From NCBI GenBank assembly GCA_963513935.1, contig OY740774.1, forward strand, positions 27,485,949 through 27,549,948: 64,000 nt of DNA, given 5' to 3'. The position numbers and the translations under genes were made by a program. This document shows, one piece after another, positions 55,390 to 64,000 of this stretch. This DNA comes from Aphrophora alni. Taxonomy: Eukaryota; Arthropoda; Insecta; Hemiptera; Aphrophoridae. How positions within the stretch are numbered: the stretch's first letter is position 1; each line of letters starts with the position of its first letter. Below the pieces are notes generated by a model, which was given only the letters and a program-made list of their open reading frames with translations, did no database searches and was not told the origin of the DNA.

Positions 55390-58300
55390 ACAGTTAATCT
55401 GGGTAAATATATATTGTGCATTATCATTGGTTTTTATTATTAAAAATTATGAAATCGTTAACTATTTACCTCTTATTCAAACAATCAGTTCATATTTTTT
55501 GTCGGTAAACTTTTTTCATAAAAGTCCCAAAATTTGTTTTTTCACTGTCAAATAACACATTCAAAACAAGGGAATCTAGGCATTATTAGGTTAAATACAG
55601 CTCTGATATCAAAAGCCTACAATAATATTTATTACTATGTTCGTCAAGTGTCATCCTTCATATTTAATATTGAAACATAATATAAATATTGGTAATTGTT
55701 TACTTAAAGGTGGCACGATATATTCCGATTTTTCTTTTATCGTCTACTACATACCTTACTTTTTAAGAATAAATAATGTTGTCCTTGCGCAGATCACTTA
55801 AAGGAAGCATAATTTTGTCCTATTTTTCACTTAAAAATCACAATCTAAAAACTATCAAATCTGACATATTTATAGGTTAGGTAGGCTATAATGTCAAAAG
55901 TTCACATTTATGTCTCATATGCAACTAAAGATATTTCAATCTATATATCATGTGCTGTGAATCCTCCATATTAAATAATTTCAAATTAATTACTTCAATA
56001 AACTTACGAAAGGTTTGGCCAGCTGGTTTATATATATAAGGTTTGGCCAGGTGTTTATATATATATATATATATAAAGCACCTGGACAAATCTGTTGTGA
56101 TATGAAATAGCGATCTAGCGTAGTCATTGTGTAATGTGCATGTGTCAAACTATACGCTATTAACATTGCCATTATGTTTTAACCTGTAAATATGTCGGAT
56201 TTGGTAATTTTTAGATTGTGATTTTTCAGTGAAAAATAGTGATCTACGCAAGGAAAACATTATTTATTCTTTATTCTTAAGAAGTAAGGAATGTAGTAGA
56301 TGCTAAAAAAAAATCCAGAAAAATAAGGTGCCATCTTTAAGTAAACAATTATATTAGCGTGTCATTAGACACATGCACATTACATGTCTTTTGATTGTTT
56401 AAAGATCACTAAGTTACACGGTATGAGTTTATAGTTCATAATGATGCGAATTGCGAACTAGGTCTCGGCAGGTCACTTGTTGACCAGACCTAGTAAATGA
56501 ACTGAAAATATGATAAGATATATCCTCAAAGAACGATGTAAGATTCAACAAGCGATCACAAATTAACTGACTTGACGAACGTAGTTATCGAGTAACCTAA
56601 GTTGGATTTCGTACTATTATATTTCTTAATTTCGACTAAAATAATGTATTTTGTGACTTGAAAAGAGTCTTCCAACACAGATGTCATTGTTTGGAAATAG
56701 TTAATACGTCGTAACCTAACAACAGCTAGATTAGGCTATCTTGTTTTGTATGTGTTATTTGACAGTGAAAAATGAATTTTGTGACTTTAAACATTTTGCA
56801 TGACAAATATTATGAACTGATTATTAAATACAAGATAAATAGTTTACAATTTCATAATTTTTAATAATAAAAACAATGATAACATACAATAGATATTTAC
56901 CTAAATAACTATTGTACATTATCATCGGATGTTATTATTATGAAATCGTTAACTAATTACCTTGTATTCAAACAATCAGGACAAATTGTTTTTTGTTGGA
57001 AGACATGTTTTAAGTCCCAAAATGCATTTCTTTACTGTCAAATAACACATTGAAAACAAGGGAATCTAGCTGTTGAAAGCCTATGTTAATGTTTATGATT
57101 ACGTTCATTATGTATTATCACTCGTTGTTTATTAGTCTATTAAAACATATAACATAAATATTTTTATATGTTATTATTAAATATTTGGTAAATTGGAGAA
57201 AGGTTGTCCGATCAAAGTGCAGTATCTCGGCAATTCCGCTTCAAAAAACCGTTTTCCATCAATAAATACTCAATGCAAGTGGTTTTTTATCTCTCACAAT
57301 TCATTATTTACTTAACAATCTTTGAAATTGACAAATTTATAATATATTCAATCGTGTGGCATATTGATATCACTTGTGAGGCATATGCGAACTTTAATCA
57401 CTTCTACAGGTTGATATTATTACGCTTCAATTATATAAGTTTCATGATAACTAGGTCTCTGAAATCTAGACCTAGTAAAAGAACTATAGGTCAAGTAAGG
57501 TAAATAAATAAATATATAATGACCTTCCTTGACCTGTAGTTCTTTAACTAGGTGTGGTTAGGTAACCCCTTCCCTGACTTGGTTAAATTGACAGTTCTTA
57601 ATAGTTTGACAATTCTTAAAACAGAACTATTTGCACCGAATATAAAAAACATCAATTGATTTTACTTAAAATTGATGAAATATTTGCCATAAAACAGTCA
57701 TTTCAAATCACTGTTTTTGGACAGAAATAATGAATTGTGAAAGATAAAAAGTGAAATATGTCGAAGAGAAATATTGAAATGTTGGATAAAATACTATATT
57801 GAAGAGGAATTACAGAGATTTTGCTCTTGAAACAATCGGACAATCTCTCTCCATATTAACCAAATAGTTTTATAAATATTATTTATCATAGCAAATTCTT
57901 GGCCGTGTGAGGTTCCAATAATAGCGTGTCATTGGTTGCATCCACATTACATGTCTTTTGACAGGTTAAAATATCACCACGCTGTATGAGTTCATAATGA
58001 TGCGAACTAGGTCTTGACAGGTCACTAGCTATATATATATATATACCTAACCAAATCTAGTAGATGAACTGAAGGTTTGGTGTATATATAGGTGATTGGT
58101 AATATTCAAGTTTTTTTTTATCGTTTACTACATGGAAGCGTATCTTCCTTAATTTTTAAGAATAAATAATGTTTTCAATGTGGAGGTCAATATTTTTTCA
58201 TTGAAGAATCACAATCTATAAATTACCAAATCTACGTATTTATAGGTTTAAATGGTAAATATCAGTTGTAAGATACGTGTTGAATATTTGCCTCCATTTT
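55390..58300. repeat. Modular foldback repeat cluster, part 2
   Basis: 55390-55925 is inverted relative to about 56200-57000, giving a large imperfect palindrome around 56000. 56077-57190 is a direct copy of 47056-48240, with its own internal palindrome near 56910. 57190-57480 copies 46630-46935, and 57725-57870 is an inverted partner of 57190-57310. 57880-58080 copies 47345-47530. TA microsatellites interrupt it near 56028-56077 and 58032-58046. No coding capacity. Confidence 0.65.
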
Positions 58301-58596
58301 GTGAAATTGTTACATACATACCTTATTATCTACAATTCACATCTTTATTGTTATGACATTTGTGCCATGTTAGGTTTTAGGATAAGAAAATATTTTTATA
58401 TGTTTAGCAAATATTTTATTAACAAATAATAGTCAAATGTTAGCACCAGTTAAATCTTCAATATCAGATGTGTGGTAGTTTAGGAAATAATTGAAAAAGT
58501 GTCGCAACTGCTTAGCTTGCAGATCATTAGCATGACATGGATAGTGAAGCTCTATAATAAACTGCTAGTGACCTAGAAAGAAGAGTGCCATCCAAG

Positions 58597-58713
58597 ATGT
58601 CGGCGGAGATGGGGAGACGCTGTTCTGTCACCAGAGAGATATGGCCCAGGAACGTACTTACGAAAGGGACTCACTGGCAGTTTATAAAAAGATTCACGGC
58701 CTATGTTGAAAAG
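58597..58713 (+). CDS. Candidate first coding exon of an unidentified gene (39 codons)
   Basis: ATG at 58597 (context AAG ATG T) follows an in-frame TAA at 58558. It opens 39 codons (starts MSAEMGRRCSVTREIWPRNV, later KGTHWQFIKRF) and ends at a consensus donor AAG|GTGAGC, phase 0. It is clearly GC-richer than its surroundings and uses non-repeat codons, unlike the flanking DNA. I do not recognise the protein and found no second exon in the window, so the rest may lie beyond or be disrupted. It would be transcribed divergently from ALKBH8. A chance GC-rich ORF remains possible. Confidence 0.45.
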
Positions 58714-59297
58714 GTGAGCAGATTCATGTGTTTAGAAAACAAGAGTTGTTGTTAAATTCAATAATTTGCCATTGCTCTGGATTGAAGGTTTAAAGGTCTG
58801 ATTAGGGCAGATTACGTATTACATTGTAATTTATAGGATTAAATATTAAGATAGGGATATAATTTCTAGCTGACAGAATTATATAAAGACCTAACAACTA
58901 TTTCAGTAATTGTAACAACTATAAGGAAATAAAGAATAAATTAATATTAACAGTCTGAACCACTGGAATTTGTTATTTTATTTGAACCCCTAGAAAATGA
59001 ATATAGTAGAAAACCTAGTATTCATAGCAGCCAACACCATTTTCAGTGAACCAAATACATTATTTATGTAAAAAAATAACAAATATGCAATTATGGATTA
59101 TACTTTGCTGTCATTATTATAGGCATGTATCTGTATTTACATCGAGAATGAAGTTTATGACATGCCTCATAGATATAATTTGTTTGACTGTGCAATAATA
59201 TTCAGTGGGTTTGGTTAAAGCAAAATATAAATAGGTTTAAACGGTTGTGTAGGTGTAGGAAAATAATTTACATGAAGGTCAGGCCAAGTAAAGTGTG

Positions 59298-59298
<1 letters not shown>
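58714..59298 (+). other. Possible first intron of the 58597 gene; otherwise empty
   Basis: AT-rich sequence after the candidate donor site. No further exon, ORF or repeat recognised. Confidence 0.4.

Positions 59299-59374
<76 letters not shown>
59299..59374. repeat. (TA)n(GA)n compound microsatellite
   Basis: About 45 bp of TA dinucleotides followed directly by about 28 bp of GA dinucleotides. Confidence 0.95.
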
Positions 59375-59379
<5 letters not shown>

Positions 59380-59612
59380 TACAACATCAAGGAGGTCGTG
59401 CAGAGGTAAGAGTTTATTGACGTCATCGCTTGTACTAATATAACATAACCAAAGAAGGATTTCCCTTGTTTTAAATTGTTATTTTCTTATATAAATAATG
59501 TATTTGGATTACTGACAATGATATTTGGACAAATACCATAATCAGTAGGATGTTAATGGTACATATTTAAAGATTTCAAAAACAGAGCAAATATTCAACA
59601 TGTATGCATATA

Positions 59613-60968
59613 CAGGGAGCGGCAGAAACACCTGACGGTTTTTAAATAAGAATAACTCCAATGTTTATAAACATTTTTGCATATTTATTATATATTAAGA
59701 ACAGTAAAAGACGGCAATTAATAAAAAACATATATGTAATAATGTATAGTCTCTAAAAACACAAAACATAAAGGCTACATTATTTAAAGATAACGTCATT
59801 TAAGTCGTGGCCATTTTCCAGCATACATTCCTCAAGTCTCGCAGCAAAGCTGTCAAACACTTTACTCAGCATGTCCGTTGATATAGACGTAACCACTTGT
59901 CTAATAGCTTCTTTTAAGTCTTCTAGTGTACGGGGTTTGTTTGCGTACACTTTCGATTTGAGGTAACCCCAAAGGAAAAAGTCGCAAACACTCAGGTCGG
60001 GAGAACGAGCGGGCCAAGCGATGTCGCCGTTTCGAGAGATGACGCGGCTTCGAAACTTTATCCTCAAATTACCCATTACAGCATTTGCTGTGTGGGCAGT
60101 TGCTCCGTCTTGTTGGAACAAAATCTTCTTCAAACCAAGACGTTTTCTTTTAAGTTCAGGAACGAAGAAAGTGTCCAACATTCTCAAGTAACGTTCTTGG
60201 TTTACCGTAACTGTTCGCCCTCCTTCCTCAAAAAAGTACGGCCCGATAACACACTTCTTAGTAACCCCGCACCACACTGTGACTTTGGAACTATGCAGGG
60301 GGCGTTCATATAACTCTTGTGGGTTTGTGTCTGACCAATAGCGAAAATTTTGTTTGTTGACATACCCATCAAGATGAAAATGAGCCTCATCACTCATTAC
60401 AAGAATTGTTTTATCGTCCATCAAATCAATCATTTGTTCAGAAAATCTCCGGCGATTAGCGTAGTCATGAGGCTTCAGCTGTTGAACAATTGCAATTTTA
60501 TAAGGGTGAAAGTGTAGCTCCTCATGCAATATTCTTCTCACTGACCGGTCGAACATTCGAAGAGCAGCAGCTTGTCTACGCACAGGTCGATGCGGGCTAG
60601 ACAGCACGGCTTGCCTCACTCGCTCAACATTTTCCGGCGTTCTCACTGACCTCAGGCGTCCTCCAGGCTTTTGTTTTAACACTGAACCAGTTGACCTGAA
60701 GTTGTTGACCCACAACGTGATGGTGTTACGGGATGGAACGTGTCTCACATGAAAATGTCTGCGAAACTGACGTTGTGTTACAACAACAGAATCACCACTT
60801 TTAAAATACGTCTCAACGACGAACGCACGATGCTCACTGGACCACTGCTCCATGGCAACTGAAACTCCCTCGAGTGGCCTTGAGAACGCCGCGCTACCGA
60901 CCACACCCTCCACACGACTGCCTTACTGTGCACGAACAAAAACCGTCAGGTATTTCTGCCGCTCCCTG
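59613..60968 (-). mobile_element. DD41D Tc1/mariner-superfamily transposon, intact
   Basis: 1356 bp with 31-bp terminal inverted repeats (begin CAGGGAGCGGCAGAAA, one mismatch) and TA duplications at 59611-59612 and 60969-60970. One uninterrupted transposase. It inserted upstream of both host gene starts. Near-identical termini and an intact ORF suggest recent movement. Confidence 0.93.
59780..60913 (-). CDS. Tc1/mariner-superfamily transposase (DUF4817 + DDE_3 type), 377 aa
   Basis: Catalyses cut-and-paste transposition at TA. N-terminal helix-turn-helix region VVETYFKSGDSVVVTQRQF and a second HTH around RPVRRQAAALRMFDRSVRRI. DDE core: MSDEAHFHLDGYVNKQNFRYW (D at about 173), QQDGATAHT (about 269), and SPDLSVCDFFLWGYLKSKVY (third D about 311). 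41 residues separate the second and third acidic residues. This architecture is common in insect genomes. The first ATG is at 60913; a start at the internal Met of MEQWSSEHRAF (residue 21) matches the usual family N-terminus better. No stops or frameshifts. Confidence 0.93.
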   Translation of the reverse strand: MEGVVGSAAFSRPLEGVSVAMEQWSSEHRAFVVETYFKSGDSVVVTQRQFRRHFHVRHVPSRNTITLWVNNFRSTGSVLKQKPGGRLRSVRTPENVERVRQAVLSSPHRPVRRQAAALRMFDRSVRRILHEELHFHPYKIAIVQQLKPHDYANRRRFSEQMIDLMDDKTILVMSDEAHFHLDGYVNKQNFRYWSDTNPQELYERPLHSSKVTVWCGVTKKCVIGPYFFEEGGRTVTVNQERYLRMLDTFFVPELKRKRLGLKKILFQQDGATAHTANAVMGNLRIKFRSRVISRNGDIAWPARSPDLSVCDFFLWGYLKSKVYANKPRTLEDLKEAIRQVVTSISTDMLSKVFDSFAARLEECMLENGHDLNDVIFK

Positions 60969-61095
60969 TATGTAACATTAGAACAGTAGAACCTCTGTTA
61001 ACCTGCCCCGGATCAACCGGTCCTCGGATTAACCGGCCTATTTCGTAGTGTACTGGTTCGATGAGAATTTCCGAAAATAAATTGTAATTGAAACA

Positions 61096-61310
61096 CCAAG
61101 CGGCGGCGAGTCAAACAACTTTGTCGATAACGGTATCCCATTGTCGGCGACGAAAAAACACCAAGGCGGTGAGTCAAACGACTTTGTGGATAGCGGTATC
61201 CCATTGTCGGCGGCGTAAAAAACCGTGGCACCAAAGTGGCGGTGAGTCAAACGATTTTGTCGATAGCGGTATCCCATTGTCGGCAGCGTAAAAACACCGC
61301 GGCATTGGCA
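61096..61310. repeat. Tandem repeat in the pogo derivative, 63-73-bp units
   Basis: Three units sharing GCGGNGAGTCAAACNANTTTGT and CGGTATCCCATTGTCGGC. The GAGTCAAAC cores start near 61108, 61171 and 61244. ORFs called across this block in several frames are repeat artefacts. Confidence 0.85.
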
Positions 61311-61472
61311 CCCGTCGTCGGTATAGCAGACATACCAAGCAAAAACTTTTGATGGGTCGATTTTTTTCCACGAATCAATTTAGTATACATTATGGAAAAT
61401 AACATTTCTTTTCAGTTTTCTTCTTGTCTTTGACTGGTTATGATCTACGTACAGTATATACAGTAAATAAAA

Positions 61473-61602
61473 ATGAGCGAGTTACAAAAACGGAAGCGTG
61501 TGTTGGTTTCGTTTGAGACGCGGTTAAATGTATTTTAAAAGACTTGACAGAGGGGAATCTGTAAAAAAAAAGCTTTGTGACGAGTTTAACGGGAACCTCG
61601 GA
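61473..61602 (+). pseudogene. Truncated CENP-B/jerky-type transposase N-terminus
   Basis: ATG at 61473 reads MSELQKRKRVLVSFETRLNV, the N-terminal HTH (CENP-B_N) signature of Tigger/jerky transposases. After two small frame slips it continues as LTEG / ESVKKKLCDEFNG. The sequence then passes straight into the terminal AACCGG-rich repeat, so the rest of the ORF was deleted. Confidence 0.65.
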
Positions 61603-61673
61603 TTAACCGGCCAAACGGGCAACCGGCCCGGGTGTCAGTCCCGACTAGACCGGTTATGAGAGGTTCTACTGTA

Positions 61674-62470
61674 ATACCAAGAACCACTTTCTGAGGTATC
61701 AATATTAACGTAGGCAGTCGTAACTTAAGCTGGATTTCGTACTTTTATATTTCTTATTTTCTACTAAAATAATGTATTTTGTGATTAGAAAAATATGATC
61801 TGATTGTATGCATACAAGGTCAATTAATTAAAAGGTTAGTTAATGATTTCATCATTTTAAATAATAAAATCTGATGATAATGTATAATAGATATTTACAC
61901 TAGTAATTTTTCTGAGATGGGTCACCATTTATTAAACATTTAGATAGTTCCGAATGACCTCAAAATATATCTAACAATGAAGTCAGATGTTTGGGCCAAG
62001 AATAAGAATTGAACATTAAAGTCACAGCCAACTATTTCAACAGATTTCACCTTTAATCAATTCACCTGTGTTTAAGGCTTGGTACAATGAAGAGGAAGAA
62101 ACCATAAAACATACCTCTTAAACTGTTGTTGTTTTTGTAAAGAAAGACAATATGCTATCTTCAAAAACTTATATTGGAGGTAGGGTGACAAGATTTTCCT
62201 AACCAGAAAGGAGGACACTTCATGTGCATGTTTGTGCATATTTTTAAAAGATTGTAATAGTAAATGACATATATATGGAAGAAACTATAGTAAAAATGTC
62301 AGTATAAAAACAAACTGTGCTTTAAGGAAATTTACTTAACTTTATTTTTAAAATAATGTTTTTAATTAAACTAAATATTTTAAAATTTGGATATATCAAT
62401 TACAAATAATATCTTACAAATGATGTTATCTTTAGAGTAAGTAGATAAGAATTATTGTAAACAAGTTATT
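61674..62470. other. Intergenic, one foldback fragment, no gene seen
   Basis: A fragment near 61720-61905 resembles the foldback modules around 56600-56960 (TTCGTACTTTTATATTTCTT-type sequence). Otherwise AT-rich with nothing recognised. Confidence 0.45.
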
Positions 62471-62479
62471 AACTTGGCA

Positions 62480-64000
62480 ATTTGTTATTGAGAAGGTCCT
62501 GCAACAGCAAAGTCAATACTTGATTTTTGTATTTCAAGCTTGTAGCCTTTCTAAGCAGTACTGTATGTTTTAGCAAATTTTAAATATGCCTTGACAGTTC
62601 ATATGATCATAATTGTTTAATACCTGTAATTCTCTTTTTATGAAAGAAATAACTAGTCTGTTTTTTACATCAGTCCATGAAAAATTCATTTCTGAGAAAA
62701 TTCTCTCACTTTGAGCATTTTGAGACAGGTATGCTTAAAATATAAGAAGCAATAAATTTGAAATGTTTTAGTGAAAGCTCTTGTTCTCTTGCAATACTAA
62801 ATATATGTACAAAGTTTTCAAGTATAGATTCGAATTTTTTGTCGTTTAAGCCTGGAATCATGTTTCTTATTTGATCCAATTCATCATAAAGCGCGTCAAG
62901 CTAAAAATTTCTACAATATTACTTAATTGTGAGAAAGGGAATTCTATTAACAGGTTTAAGAAGTCTACTTTCTTGTGTAAATTTGTATCTGAAAAATCAT
63001 ACCATTTATTTAAATATGCAGTGTACCTATCCTAAACATCACAACATTCTTGCATAAGATTTCTATCAATTTCTAACTTATGCATGGATATATATGAACT
63101 GAAATATTTATCAAAAAGTTTGCGTTCTATTTTGGTCTTTAAACTCAAAAATATCTGAAAAATGCTTGTAGCTGTTAGTGTAATTTTTCTAATTGAATTA
63201 TTTTTTCTTGAAATAAGTTTTTTTATTTAATTTTAAGAAATGAACATATATAAATGTTTTTCACTGTCAGACACTAAACATTTATGTATAATTTTGTTTA
63301 AATTATTTTCATTTTATGATGGACAGTACTTTTTTACTGGTTCTCAATTTTGAAGCAAACTCTTAACAGCTGGAAGCGGAGATAACCATCTTGTCTGTAC
63401 ATGTCTTTTTGCTGGTGTGTAATTAGTTTCCAAAAATTCAAAGAAAGATTTTAGTTATGCAATTCTTTGTGCAGAGTGATAAAAATGAGAATTAATTTTT
63501 GAAATTAAGTTTTGAATGTTAAATTTCAATTTTAAACAACTGTGTTTACAACAATTGTGAAGTATATGGTGCAAGACAAATAGATTCCTGAATATTATAT
63601 ACTTTATTTTTTTTAATTTTTCAAAAACACTATTTCCCCCCCCCCCAAATTAAGTGATGCATTATCAGCACATTAAGAAGTTATTTTAGTAACATCTAAT
63701 TGTTCTTTCTGAAGTTTATTTAAATTTTGTTGAAAGATTGATTATGCGTTTTCATTACTGCCTTCATAAAAAAACAAGATGAAAACATTTTGTTGTTTCA
63801 TGATTGCTTGCATCAGTGGCAATAGAAAAATAATAATTTTTAATTTGTATAACTAACCTATCTACTGAAACTGGAGCAAGGATATTCAGACAAAGAGCTG
63901 CAGGTTTTGTTCTTCCTAAAGTCGATTAACTACTTTTGAGTCATGAAAAACAGTTTTATATAATTTTGAGCCACACTCTAAGCTGCTGTGAGAATGGTGA
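62480..64000 (-). pseudogene. Decayed hAT-superfamily transposase, running off the right edge
   Basis: Minus-strand fragments in family order from the right edge: GRTKPAALCLNILAPVS (about 63918-63867), IKNYYFSIATDASNHETTKC (about 63845-63785), TRWLSPLPAV (about 63396-63367) and a HATC dimerisation block SQNAQSERIFSEMNFSWTD, then KNRLVISFIKRELQV (about 62728-62625). These match the DUF4371/HATC-type hAT-derived proteins common in insects and vertebrates. Stops and frameshifts lie between the fragments, so it is not functional. A poly-C run interrupts it near 63636. Confidence 0.75.

Larger units (their letters stand above)
60984..61671 (+). mobile_element. Pogo/Tigger internal-deletion derivative
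   Basis: 688 bp with termini CAGTAGAACCTCT (13 bp perfect, then degenerate). TA follows the right end at 61672-61673; the left flank reads AA, so the duplication is not intact. Multiple AACCGG motifs lie near both ends. The interior retains the beginning of a transposase (61473 onward), so this is a deletion product of a larger autonomous pogo-like element. It starts only 14 bp beyond the DD41D element's TA duplication. Confidence 0.75.

Noticed and set aside
61013..61371. Four overlapping 65-79-codon frames on both strands
   Set aside because: Produced by the 63-73-bp tandem repeat whose unit stays open in several frames.

Overview
This is animal nuclear DNA, very AT-rich, almost certainly from an insect. 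The evidence is a split gene with consensus GT/AG introns and an unusually rich set of insect-type transposable elements. I cannot fix the order; a hemimetabolous insect with a large genome (for example Hemiptera) is an inference from the long TE-filled introns and the element families.

The backbone of the window is one host gene, ALKBH8, on the minus strand. It can be rebuilt exon by exon from a 36-codon first exon at 54331..54224 down to the stop codon at 3620. The eight exons have compatible phases and give 653 residues: an RRM, an AlkB-type Fe(II)/2-oxoglutarate dioxygenase with its cysteine cluster, and a SAM methyltransferase. This is the wobble-uridine tRNA modifier. Almost everything between 3.6 and 54.3 kb is therefore intron, and the introns carry the mobile DNA.

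Layout by coordinate. 1-2.4 kb: a foldback MITE, a decayed Myb/SANT-like ORF and a mariner remnant downstream of ALKBH8. 3.6-9.7 kb: ALKBH8 exons 8-6, with an unclassified 2.2-kb repeat (copy B) in intron 6. 11.97-20.69 kb (intron 5): an 8.7-kb non-autonomous LTR element with equal-length 1560-bp LTRs, a gypsy-type primer-binding site, GTTG target duplications and a single 599-aa coiled-coil ORF but no pol. 21.8-26.6 kb: exons 5 and 4, with a 782-bp near-perfect foldback in intron 4. 27.9-31.2 kb: exons 3 and 2, with a tandem tRNA-like array and a decayed jockey-type LINE in intron 2. 31.39-44.94 kb (intron 1): a young Ty3/gypsy element with 2.15-kb LTRs, whose gag is split by an intact piggyBac (39.2-42.2 kb). 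45-54 kb: a modular foldback-repeat family, copy A of the unclassified repeat, and a pogo-type MITE.

Upstream of ALKBH8, 54.3-58.5 kb holds more foldback repeats. At 58597 there is a candidate first exon of an unidentified divergent plus-strand gene. Then come a (TA)n(GA)n microsatellite, an intact DD41D Tc1/mariner-superfamily element (59.6-61.0 kb), a pogo/Tigger deletion derivative directly beside it, and a decayed hAT transposase running off the right edge.

The nesting gives an order of events. The foldback family was invaded by copy A and by the pogo MITE, and piggyBac entered gypsy after gypsy entered ALKBH8. The near-identical LTRs, the in-frame pol and the intact piggyBac and DD41D ORFs point to recent TE activity. 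Both LTR elements lie in the same orientation as ALKBH8.
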